Shown in pieces: positions 24,214 through 35,316 of a stretch of 64,000 bases of DNA. How positions within the stretch are numbered: the stretch's first letter is position 1; every line of letters starts with the position of its first letter. The notes below the pieces were generated by a model. That model saw only the letters and a list, made by a program, of their open reading frames with translations. It made no database searches and had not been told where the DNA came from. The translations under genes were made by a program, and so were the position numbers. This DNA comes from Papilionanthe hookeriana x Papilionanthe teres. Taxonomy: Eukaryota; Streptophyta; Magnoliopsida; Asparagales; Orchidaceae. The stretch covers positions 74,235,306 through 74,299,305 of the forward strand of contig CM040426.1 in the NCBI GenBank assembly GCA_022702705.1. Reading direction: 5' to 3'.

Positions 24214-25856
24214 CTACGAATTGAAGCTCGCACCGAAGCGGTTCGGATGTTGTCTAAAATCTTCTTCGAAGATCTCGTCCAGAGCGGTAGTCCATCCATC
24301 GTTGGTTGCATAGGGATCTATCGGAATGACGGGATCGGTTGAGATAACATTGACGGAACCTCCTTTACGGGGTTCCTTCATGTACTCCTTCGAGATTGTT
24401 ATATTTCCTTTCCGAAGGTTGTCGTTGAGCCAACTTTTGAAGGTAATGCGGTCTTCTATCTTGTGCCCAAGCATCCGATGGTAGGGGCGAAAGTTGGGAT
24501 CACCTTTCTTGTTGATTTCCTCCGGTCTTTTGGGCTCGCGGCGGAAATGCGGAGTTTTCATTAAGCTACGGAACATCTTTGGTACTTGCTTCATTTTTGA
24601 ACGGATATTCTGCGCTCGGAAGCTCCCTCGATGTACGTTGCGGACGAGACGGTTGTTCATACTGCGGAGACGATCGATAGCCTGGACCGGGGTTGCTTGG
24701 TAATTTTGTTGTGGTTGCTTGCGGCCGTTACGGTGGTATTTGCATCGGTTGTTTGCCTTTGTCAGTACCGCTGCAACGACCCCGCGATTTCTTTTCGAAA
24801 GTCTTCACCGGCTTACGCTTGTCCGTCTTGTCGGCAAAACTTAATTGCTTCGCCTCTTCTTGCAAGCTTCCGGCCTTGCTTAACAACTTCTCAAAAGTCT
24901 TAATGGTGAATCCCTTGAGGAGAAGTGCTTATCGGGCCGTGAATGCTTTTAAGCAAGATGCCGATCGCATGTTGTTCTTGCGGTTGTGGTTCACACTTCA
25001 TACTTAAATTTCTCCATCGAAGTATGTAATCCACTAGAGTTTCATTCGGTCTTTGTTTCTCTACCACTAAATCACCGATAGGGATGTGGTGCGGAGCTCC
25101 GGCAAATCGCTTAATGAAGCGGCTCTCTAGCTACGAGAATGTCTTTACGGATCCGTTGGGTAATTCGCATACCGGTCGAAGGCGATCCACGACGGATCGC
25201 TAACGAGCTGTCGGAAGAGTAGCGCATCGCTCCCGCCGGCATTGCAACAAGCGGCACGAAAGTGTGCAACATGCTTGTCGGGGGTTCCTCGGATTCCGTC
25301 GAAGGTCTTAAACAGAGGTGGTACGAAGCCCTTTGGGTATTGGACAGCGTCGAATTCTTCCGGGTAAGGTCTACCCGTCCGAATAGGTGTCCCGTTCTTC
25401 GATTGTGCTAGGGCTTCTCGCACCTGCTGTTCTACCAAGTTCTTGATATCCTTTTCAGGGATCATACTTTGTGTTGTATCCTTTTCAGCTGGTCATCCCC
25501 ATTGACGGATGTAATCTCCTTTCCTCCGTCTACGATGTGAATGACCTGCGGGGGTGTCTCTCATGTGGTTGTACTTGACTTTGGAGAGTGGCTAGAGCTA
25601 TGGCCATCTCTTCCATCCTCTTCGCCATTTGAGCGATCGTGTCGTCCTTTTCTGAAGCTGTCTCTTCATCGATTCGCTCCTCTCTTTCTGCAGGTTGCGG
25701 GAGCACCTTGAGAAGGCGATGAAGCTCGTGTCTCAACCATGTTGATTTCTGCATATTCATTGTCCATGAATTCCGATGAGTCGATCTCGTCTCCGAACTT
25801 TTCTTCTCTTTCTTTTGCCAACCGTCGGATGTCGGTTCTCGGCTTTTCCATGGCAT
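24214..25856 (-). pseudogene. Gag of element B, frame-broken
   Basis: The N-terminal part (25856-25530, -) ends in a short coiled-coil-like stretch, DDTIAQMAKRMEEMAIAL. The Gag core at 25465-25145 has RPYPEEFDAVQYPKGFVPPL, KTFDGIRGTPDKHVAHF and a DALLFRQL motif. It continues in another frame to about 25000 with DYILRWRNLSMK-type sequence. The C-terminal part at 24660-24214 has FRPYHRMLGHKIEDRITFKS, which corresponds to the zinc-finger-like C-x-YH-x3-GH-x3-C region with its Cys residues lost. Gag packages the element RNA into particles. Stops near 24900-24660 and frame changes interrupt it. Confidence 0.82.
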
Positions 25857-26068
25857 CTTCTAGCGGAGCTTTCTGTGTATCTTTGTGGTTGTCATGCGAT
25901 GGTTGCGGGTCCTTTTTTCACGAGTCCCCTTCATCGCGGTAGCACTTTCTTCGATTCCGGCCTCCTGGCGAGACTTTCTTTCTCGAGGCTGCTCGTTTCG
26001 GTCTCAATCGCCCCGTAGTGGGACGCCACACCATCCTTCTAGCGGCGGAAGGTCCACGACCGGATGGT

Positions 26069-27097
26069 CTACATCGGCCAAATGCTGGAAGGTGGTATCC
26101 TCCCTAATCTGTAACCCGATACTACGACGGGCGGGCTAGCCTTCATTCTCTTGCTTGGCTTTTCTATCATGACGGCGGGTTCTACTCGGGGCCCAAGACG
26201 GGATTTGGCCGGCACCCGTCCTATCCTTCGTAGAATTTCCGACACGGGGCAATTTTCCTTCTTCGCTAGCTTTTCTACCAAAGTTTGCGGTCGAGCGAAA
26301 CGGCGTAGTTCTAGTTCTTTTCTTGCGGCTATCGTTGTAGTATGCGGGCCGAGGTAATGTGGCAGCAATCTTTCGAACATTCTCTTCATCCTCTGCGGCG
26401 GAGAGGGGATGGAACCTGCTTCCTCCCAAAAGTGGTATGTAGTCAGGCAGTGGTGTATATTCTGGTAACGGTGTATATTCGGCAACTGCGGAATTTCCTC
26501 GAGAAGGCAACCTCGGCGGCTGCGGCTTCCACGGCGATCCTTCTATTTCTATTTCTTCTTTGGGTCTTTGTCGGCGAAGGAATCTTCGAGCTGGACCCGA
26601 TTTCGAAGACGAAGGTCTTACGGGAAGATCCGTACCCTCCACGGTAACGGGTTTACTATAGTTACGGATTTCTTTCCCCTTTGATTTGGCGGAAGTCGGG
26701 GTAGGTGCGAAACAACTAGACCGGTGGGGGTAGTGAGAACGGTCCTCTGCGGACGGCGGTACTCCTCCTAGTCGGGACCCTTTGCGGGGGAGGAAACTCT
26801 TGGGTCGACCTGAGGTTGAATTCGAGCAGGTGGTTCCTCGGCTCGGATACCTTGTTTGTCGGTGCGAAGAGGGAGACGTCGGTGACCTTGACGTTCGTGT
26901 TTTCAAATCCTCGTCCCAAATCGGATGACCCCATTGTCGGGCGGCTCATCCTTATAGACGGCGAAGTCCAGTCCGTTGGTGAAGGAGAAAATCGGTTTCG
27001 GGGCTTCCATTTCGCAAGGTAGATTCGGTTGTCGATCCCAGCTATGCTTCTTTTCTTCGGGACGAAAAGAAAGGAATTGAAAAGAGTCCGAACTCAT
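26069..27097 (-). pseudogene. ORF1-like coding stretch upstream of gag in element B
   Basis: On the - strand an ATG at 27097 opens a frame containing FLSFRPEEKKHSWDRQP and FAVYKDEPPDNGVIRFG. Overlapping frames continue to 26069 through a Ser/Arg/Pro-rich segment (26906-26136) and a more ordered segment (26485-26069) with RMKRMFERLLPHYLG and KLAKKENCPVSEILRRIG. None of this resembles a Gag, protease or polymerase domain that I recognise. Its place between the leader and gag matches the extra ORF1 known from Ogre-type elements, whose function is unknown. It may instead be a divergent Gag N-terminus. A stop follows near 26066 before the gag frames begin. Confidence 0.55.
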
Positions 27098-27497
27098 TCT
27101 TTGTTCATGTATTTATCATTTGTTAAAAGAATCACTTATTAGAGGGTTTTTTTATTTAGAACGGAATGTTCAAAGGTGTAGAGAAGGTAAGGAATCCGAT
27201 TCAGAAAGGAAAAGAAAGTCTTAAGCAAGACTTCCAGACTCGAAGGATCACTCCTAAACTAACACTTATCAGGGGTCCACCCCACCTCGAAATGAGGTAA
27301 AAGGATCTCGGAACCTCTCTGTTTAGGGGTGTTTAAACGGTGGCTCCTAAATCCGAGAGAATGTTGGCTATACTTGTTCAAGATAGAAATGAACATAGTA
27401 TTCCAACGGAAAGAAGGGTAGTTTGATCCATTAGGGACATGGATACACTACCGATTTTTGAAAGCGGAATTATTTGATTATAATGGAGAGAGGAATT

Positions 27498-27515
27498 CTC
27501 CCAAGTGAGTCGCGG
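27498..27515 (-). promoter_or_regulatory. Candidate tRNA primer-binding site of element B
   Basis: A few bases inside the 5' LTR, the - strand reads CCGCGACTCACTTGGGAG. This resembles the GGCGACTCxxCTGGGG-type site attributed to tRNA-Arg in Ogre/Tat elements, with mismatches. It is the expected place for minus-strand priming, about 6 nt from the LTR edge. Confidence 0.55.
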
Positions 27516-29596
27516 AAATCACGTCGGCATATTTTTAGGTCGTGTTTTATTTTGAAGAGGGTCGCTTAACGAAATGCGTTCGGCGAATTTTTAATTTAAT
27601 TAAAATAAATAATTTGAAAAGTAGTATTTGATTTTGAAAATAATTTTAAATTTGAAGGTTTTAAGATATGAGATTAAACCGATCTCGCATCCCAAATAGT
27701 TTATATAAACGAGCACCGCACCACAAACCGTGTATCTATCCCTAAGGATGAGACACCGCTTGATGGTGGGGCTTGATTAAATAAACTAGAAGATTAGTGA
27801 CATCCGTTTGGTCCGTGAACCAATTTTATAAGCCGACAAGTTTCCCTGCTTAATATGAAAACATTAAACAGGGTTTATATTACTCAGGTTCTTTAAAATT
27901 CCCTATAAGGGCAAGCCCCATAGTTAATTACATCTTAAGTGACGGGAATCACCTAAGAAAACTCTCGATAATAATCGATGATTCTGCTCTCGAGAATTTC
28001 AAAGTTTAAGGTTTTCAAAGATTGAATTTTGGAGTTTCGATAGGGAATGGATCAAATTTTTGGAACATTTTGTTTTGTGAATCCAAAGGAAGAAAGGTAG
28101 GAGAAATCAACGATTCGAAGTGAACTTCGATAATTTCCCGACTATCCTATCGTTTGTCTTGAATTTAGGAAAGTCCTAATGTTTATTTGATATTTCAATC
28201 TTGCCAATTTCAATTAATTAGGGCTTATATTTGTATGATAAAATCAAACAAATAGCTCTAGAAGATGTGAGGGTTTATTGTCGTATCGGACGACTACCTC
28301 GGAATCCTAAGACCGGTTAGGGCTTAATTTGCAATGCAAATGCCTAACGAAGAGTTGAGGATTTATGTTGCACTAGGCGAAGCTACCTCGAAGTCCTATG
28401 GCTTGGTTGTTTTAATTCTAGGAAAGTTTCTCTGAAGTAGACTCGGGTTTCTGTGATGACGATGGTCGTGCTTGCCTACTATACTCCGAGCTCCTTGTTG
28501 TTGCGAGAGGTTTAGTTTTAGAAATCATAAATCGGGAGTTGAGAAAAGTGTTTTGGTTTAGAGAAAATCTTAATTTCCGAGTGTTTTTTATGTTTTATTT
28601 AAAACAAATCTTAAAGTTGATTATAACGACACCGGTTAAGATCCCACGGTTCCATCCTTCGGCATCATTATTTTTATCGGATTCACTTAGTCCGGATGAA
28701 TTTGCTAAACTCAATCGAATGAGTTCCACACTTTCATTTAGGCAGTGGGAAATCCCGTTAGCAACACGTAGGTTACATCATCCGAGGTATTCCCGATCAT
28801 CCAACGGGACGTTTTAGTTTAGTTGCAATTGTAGTTTTGTGTTACGTTTGTGATTAAATTTTGAGTTGTTTTATATTTTGAAATGTTGTGGCGGTGAATT
28901 TTATCTTGCGATGACTTTTAACTTAGTTTTGGTTTCGGTTTTAGGGTCTATCCTAAAGGTGTGGGTTTTCATGCAACGAGTTGTTTTATCATGCAAGAAA
29001 AGTAAAATGCATTTGCAATAAAGTAAATTGCGATAATGTAAATTGCAAGAAAGTAAATTGCGATAAAATAAAAGCGTACTCGGAGGGTCTTCCCGTCATC
29101 CCAAGCTGCACTTAAAACACAATTAGAATATTTAAGCAAGTTCCTAGGTAAAGCTAAGGGAAAGGTTATGGTTTTCTACCAAATTCCTAATCCTATAGCT
29201 AGTCATCTCCTATGACATCTAGGTTCTTTGGGTTTTGGTTTAAGGACGATTTTCTTCATCAAAGAATAATCAAATTCGATTGTTCTTATAAATATCCTAT
29301 CATATTGAGGAAGTGCTTAAGAAGGATCTTAAACATCTTTTCAATATTTCTAGGATTGTTTTAAGTCCAAATGAATTTAATTATATAAATGAATCGATCG
29401 TCCGAGGTTTTCAAGTCTTGTTAACTTGCTCAATTAGTAGAGGCATTTGAATATCACATGAGTGAGATAACACTTCATTTGATGTTCCATTTAGGAGTTA
29501 TAATAATCAAAGCTTTCGAGGGTAAATTAGTATTCAAATGATTTGATTTAAGTTAAAGGGTTTAAATTTGGAATAGTGTTGAAGTTGCTTTATATT

Positions 29597-29935
29597 TAGT
29601 TTAATTTAATTTAATTTGATTTGATGTTTAATTAATTTGATTTAATTTAATTTAATTTAATTATTTAATTTAATTTAATTCAATTCAATTTAATTTAATT
29701 ATTTAATTTAATTTAATTTAATTTAATTTAATTTAATTGAGTTTTAATTTAGTTTAACATAGTTCGATTTAATTTGATTTGGTATTTAATTAATTTGATT
29801 TGATTTAATTTAATTTAATTATTTAATTTAATTTAATTTAATTTAATTGTTTAATTATTTAATTTAATTTAATTTAATTGTTTAATTTAATTTAATTTAA
29901 TTATTAAATTTAATTTAATCTTAATTTAATTTATC
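29597..29935 (-). repeat. AATTT/TTAAA array in 5' LTR of B
   Basis: This is the counterpart of the array at 11178-11520, with nearly the same internal pattern of TTAATTATTTAA interruptions. That shared pattern supports the two LTRs being recent sisters. Confidence 0.8.
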
Positions 29936-32554
29936 TTTAATTTACTTTATTTTTAATTTTAATTGAAATTTCAAAAGAATTTAATAATTTAATTAAGTCT
30001 TTTAATATTTTAAATTTGAGTTATCATTTTAATTAAAAATTGAGTATTAGTTGATATAATTGATTTAGGGATTTTTTAAATTAAAGAATAAATCTCTTCC
30101 TAATAAAGATCCCTTATTTTAATAATTCCAATTTTATTATTCTTCCAAATTTAATCTATTATTTAATTAAAGTTTAATCATTTTAAAATTATTTAATGGG
30201 TTTCTACCCTTTAATTATTTAAATTTCAATCATCCAAATCAGATTAAGATCAAATATTTTACTTGTTGACTTTTTATTAAACCTAAAGTTTTAATTAAGG
30301 GTTAAAAGTTTAATTACCATTTTACCCTTTAAGCTTAATAATTTCATAACTCATTAAATTGAATTCAAATGAACTTGAAATTTTTATGTGACTTCACTCA
30401 TATGTCAATAAAGACATGAGAGGAGAAAATGTGATTTTTCTGTATTTAATTTATTTATATAATTATTTTTGGTGGAAAATAGAGATTTTCAAGGAAAATT
30501 TGATAACATGACCAAGGGAAAGTTTCTGTCCTTAAGAAAATTAGGGGACATTCCTAATGACCAGAGAAGCACTTGGACCAATTTTGGTGATTTTTTGAAT
30601 TATATTATTTTTATTATAATTATTTTGAGTTTTGGAGTGTTAATTAATTTAAAAATAAAATAAATGTTGAAAAATGAATTTTATATTTTTCAAAAATCTC
30701 TCTGATATCGAGGAAACCAGAGAAACAAATTTTGCAATTTTCTGATTTTTTTATGATTTATTATAATTATTTTAGTGAAAATGCTAGAAAATACATTTTT
30801 TTTTTAATTTTAAAATTACCCTAGGGCTTTAAAATTCAATATCTCACTAAATAGACCTAGGAAAAATGTGGGATTTGCTCCTAAGTGATTAAAATTCAAA
30901 ATGTGACATTTTGGTGAATTTTATTATTTTTGTGATTTTTATTATTTTTTAATTATTAAAAATATTAAAATATTATTAAAAATCAACTTTTTTAGAAAAT
31001 TGAAATTTTAATTTTCTTAGGTTCCCCTGATATCAGAGAGGCTCCAAAACCAATTTGGTGAATTTTTAAAAAGTATTTTAAAAGTTATGAATTTTTAAAG
31101 TTTAAAATGGCTAAGTGACTTAATCAACCCAATTAGTGGGGCTAACCAAGTCCAATTGACTTCAAATTTTTATGGTGGATTCCTCTGATCCTAAAGGTCA
31201 ATGGAGAATTGATTTAAAGTCAATTTGATACCTGGTTAACTCTAATTAATTAAAGACCTATTTTGGGTGTTTAAGCCAATTAGGGTTAATGCGAGTGAAT
31301 TAACTCGAGTCCTATTTTTCCTAGAGTTCTCTGGCCATAAGGAACATCACCAAATATTTCTAGAATTTATTTCACAACATGCTAATTTTTGGAATTAAAA
31401 TACTCAAAACAGCAACATGCATTTGAAAAATAAATAACTTTTCACAGAGATGGCCTCGACCTTGGAAAATTCGGGGAATGTTCCCAAGTTCGAGGCTTCA
31501 AAGCCCTATGGTCTCATGCCATGAGTGAATTGTATACATGCATGGAGAATTAAATGTATGCGAGAGAGTAAATAAATCATAAAAAATAAAATACTTAATG
31601 AAATTAAATGATTTCTTTTCACATTATTCTCCTCACGTTCAACGAGCAAGAGGGTATTTTTATTTTATTTTTGTGATTTTTCTACACAAAGATATGGATT
31701 TTTGAAGTTTAGGGAATTAAATAAATAAGAAAAATACCCTAATTTTCTATTTATCCACGCGGCGCCAGCGAAACCTCGGCAGCTCCGAACGCACACGCGT
31801 CGCGCTCCCATTCGACGCCGCCACCTGAGTCGGCGGCCGGGCCCCGCGGTTCTCGTGCCGTCTCCTGGTCGACGCAATCCCGGCCGTCCGTGCGCGCGTG
31901 TATCGAATGGACGGCATCCGTTCATCGTCCCCAAGTGTTCTCGCCGAGAGCCGTCCACACTAAATCCACAAGATCTCACTCGATTCTCAATGGATTTTCA
32001 TGTTCTTATGCTCTATGGATTCGTCTTGAAGAGACGAACACATCTATACGGCTAACATGCATTGGAGCTAAGGCATTTGAAATAGAGAATCTTCAGAAGC
32101 TCGGGATGAAGAGTTAGCTCATACCTTGGCTCGGAGAAGTGTGGCTTCGATCCGAGAGTTGTTGCACCTTCGATTGGGTCCTGGCGAAGCTCCGGATGAA
32201 GTCTCGCGAGTGCAGTGAATTGTCGAGATATGATTTCGACCAAGCCCGATCACAAAGCTTGGAGGCTGGAGCAACCGGGTGGCTTCGGAGATGGGGCTTT
32301 TAGTGGTGGACACCTTCCCTTGGTACGAGTGAAGGTGTAGAGCCGATCGATTTGGGAATTGGCTCATCTGTGGAGAAGTGTCCTGGTTTTTGGGCTAAAG
32401 TTTGAGCTCGAAATTGGGCTCGACTAGAAGGAATTGAGGTCGGAATTCGGTGGGGATCGGGTGCTCTATGTGTAGAGAGTGATGCGGAGTGATTTTGGCG
32501 GAGTTTCCTTAAGGTTTTTGTTTCAGCCCTTCCTCGTGGCCGAGAGGGGTGGAG

Positions 32555-32562
32555 TTTAAATA
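32555..32562 (-). promoter_or_regulatory. TATA-like box in the 5' LTR of B
   Basis: On the - strand TATTTAAA is followed by CTCCACCCCTCTCGGCC. It is positionally conserved in A and C, and D has TATAAATA at about 970 bp from its start. It is the likely promoter of the element. Confidence 0.55.
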
Positions 32563-34945
32563 GGAGAGGGTGGAAGGCCTCTCGGAGGAGTTAGGGCTTG
32601 GGATCGAGTGCTCTCGGTGAGGAGAAGATCGGCCATGGTGACCATCGGGCATGGGGCGGCTCGGCAAGTGAGAATTTCAATGTTGGCTCACATGTGAGCT
32701 CTCGGCCATGGTGTTTTCCGGCGGCACGGTGGCCGGCCGGCCGAGCAATGGTCACCATCTTGGTCGAGTGGGTCGAAGTTTGGGGTTTAGTGTAGGCGAT
32801 TGAGGTTTGACATGTGTAAAGGAGTTTGATTTAAATGGAATGGGAGAAGACTCACTTTGGCTTGGTTTGGGTCAACCCACCATTTTGGGCTTGGTGCACC
32901 CTTCCAAGCTCCGATTTTGAGCTGAGGGAATCATTTAGGTCGGCTTAGAAGGAGTGGTGAAGTCTCCATCCATGATGAGGTGGCTAAACATGGTTTAGTG
33001 TGTGACATGATTAAGGTAAAAAAGGTTAAAGGAGGTTTAAGAAAGAACCCCCTCTTCTTGCCATAAATGGACTAATGACAAGTCAAAGCCTTCATGGCTT
33101 CATGTGGCTTGAGAATGGCTTGTTCATGGCTTCATTTGGCTTGGGAAAAGGTTGATTTGTTTCATGAAAAGGGTTTTAAGAATTTTGGATGTTTTGATGG
33201 AAATTTGTATGAAACTTGATTTGGAATAATTTGATGGTGACTTTAGGACTTAGGTAATGGATTTAATTAAATTGATGACAAATGGAGATGTCATGTGGGC
33301 TTTAGGGTAGATTTGGGCTTTTGAATTTTGAAGGAAATGGGCTTTTAGAAAGGTTTAAGGGAAGTGGGCTTTTAAGTTTAAGGATGTGTTCATGGATGGG
33401 AATTTTTGTAGAAGTTTGGGCCAAATAGTTGTTGGTTTTGGTTTAGGGATGTTTCATGAATAATTTGAAATAGATTTAAGGTGGTTTGGGTTTGAATTGG
33501 GTTGAATTTGGGTTTATTTGGTAAATGGGCCAATGTAGGTCAAGTTGGGCTAACTTGGGCCAATGTTGGGCTAGGGTTGAAATTGATGTAAAATAAATAT
33601 TAAGAAATGTTTATGGGAGTGTTTCAAAGAGGTTTTGGCTTTGGTTGGGTTTTAATTTTGAGGTTTGGGCCTATTTGGGTTAGATTTGGGTTTAGGTCGA
33701 AATTGGGCTTTTTGATTTTGGGTTGAATTTGAGTGGGGTTTGGGTCAAAATCTTGGGCAAATCATGTTAGTGTTTTGTTTATGAGGATGTTAAGGAAGGT
33801 TTAGAAAAGATTTGGGGTTAATTGGAGTTGAATTGGGTTAGTTTGGGCTAAGTTTGGGTCATGGGTCCAATTTGGGCTTTAAGGCCCAAAGTGAAATTGG
33901 ATCCAAATGTCAATCAAATTGGACTTGGATTTGGTCTAAATTGGTATTGGGAATGTTGAATTGAAGTTTAGAATTGAATTGGACCAAAATTGGGGTCAAT
34001 TGGGTAGGTTTGGTTTGACATTGGGTCCACTTTGGGTTAAAATGGGTCAATTTGGGGGTTTTGACAAAAGTAGGGTAAATTGACAAAATTGGCCCATGGT
34101 GTAGTTGGACAAAATGAAATTGGGAATATTTTGGATTTTCTGGAATTTTTTGGGAATTTTCTGAATTTTTGGATTTTTAGGCCAAGAAGGGTATTTTGGG
34201 TATTTGGAGGGTATTGGGAGGTTTTCTTGGAATTTTTGGTATTTTTGGGTATGGATAGTCAATTTGAGTGATGTGGAGGTGTTTGGGATTGATTTTGGAA
34301 AATTTTAGGTAATTTGGAGATTTTGCGAAAATTTGGGTAATTTCGAGGGCTTTGGGTAGGTTTAGTAGGTGTAGGGTCCGGGGGTCGAAAATTGAAAATT
34401 TGGGAAATTGGAGATTGGGTGAATTTAGGTGGGGTTAAATCATTTTGGTTGAGCCATGAAGCCATTTCAAGCACATGAGCCATGAAAGGACTCATTTGAG
34501 GCATTCATCTATGTTGTTCACTAACACTGCTTGCGAGGGCTTAGGGGTTAAGGACCATCCATGTGAATCACCTACATGAGTCAGGAGGTCAAGTTGGGTA
34601 TGGGTGTGGTTTTAGGAAGTGTGTGGAAATGTAGTGTGTAAGTGTAATGTGTATGTAAGTGTATGTGTAAGTCAGCCCCTTCACCAGACCAGGCCGCCGA
34701 GGCGTCCTAAGGCGAAGAATCCTATAGGAACTCATCCTTTAAACTTCCATATTTGATTTCAACCTCTAGGTGATTAGGGGTCTATAGTCAAGTTTGTGGA
34801 GTTTGCGGGGAGTTTAGAAGTGGTTTGAATTTCTAAAAGGCGGGTCCCAATTCTAGTCCTCTAAGATAGTCAAAGGAAAAGCCTAAGGCTAGATCCTAAG
34901 CACTAAAAAGAAGAAAGGAAGACCTCATCAAAAATGAGGTCAACA

Positions 34946-35316
34946 ACACGCCCTGACTTGACAAATGCAGTTCATATTCTAAGTCAATTTATGGACAAGC
35001 CACGAGTGCCACACTTAGAAGCAGCCCATCGTGTCCTAAATTATATAAAGCAGACAGCGGGCCAAGGAAATTTCCTCTCGGCAGAAAGCTCAATCCAACT
35101 AAATGCCTTTTGTGATGCAGATTAGGCCAAGTGTCGTGACACTCGAAGATCAGTTATTGGATATTGTATCTTCCTTGGGAATTCATTAATTTCTTGGAAA
35201 ACCAAGAAACATACCACAGTATCACGTTTAAGTGCAGAAGCTGGATATCAGTCCATGGTCGCTACCTGCTGCGAGATTATTTGGCTAAGAACAATTCTAC
35301 AAGATTTGGGGATCAT
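34946..35316 (+). pseudogene. copia RT C-terminus and RNase H remnant
   Basis: Right after the TSD comes RPDLTNAVHILSQFMDKP with LEAAHRVLNYIK, the end of the copia polymerase. It is followed by CDAD and, in a nearby frame, RDTRRSVIGYCIFLGNSLIS, SWKTKKHTTVSRLSAEAGYQ and EIIWLRTILQDLG of the copia RNase H. One in-frame stop (TAG at 35123-35125) is visible. Element C is inserted at ATCAT just after QDLGD. The roughly 200 residues expected between the LHGDLDE motif before B and this RPD motif, including YVDD, are absent. Confidence 0.85.

Larger units (their letters stand above)
9103..34945 (-). mobile_element. Element B: full-length Ty3/gypsy Tat/Ogre-like retrotransposon with ~7.4-kb LTRs
   Basis: The element is flanked by the TSD ACACG (9098-9102 and 34946-34950) and is 25,843 bp long. 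On the - strand it runs: 5' LTR 34945-27522, primer-binding site, ORF1-like stretch, gag, protease, RT, RNase H, second RNase H, integrase, tandem-repeat 3' UTR, polypurine tract, 3' LTR 16491-9103. RT before integrase is the gypsy order. The second RNase H, the extra 5' coding stretch, the tRNA-Arg-like primer site and the large size are, from family knowledge, features of Tat/Ogre elements. The two LTRs are very similar by eye over their whole length, suggesting a fairly recent insertion, yet the coding region is broken in many places. It sits inside the copia RT. Confidence 0.92.
27522..34945 (-). repeat. 5' LTR of element B (7,424 bp)
   Basis: It matches 9103-16491 throughout. The outer edge is intact (GTCAACA next to TSD ACACG at 34946). 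The inner edge reads CGTCGGCATA instead of TGTCGGCATA, so the canonical CA at the LTR end has become CG on the element strand. A TATTTAAA promoter box lies at 32555-32562 (-). From an inferred start near 32530, R plus U5 would be about 5 kb and U3 about 2.4 kb. A TTAAA-type array is at about 29597-29935 and a GC-rich patch at about 31760-31960. Confidence 0.9.
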
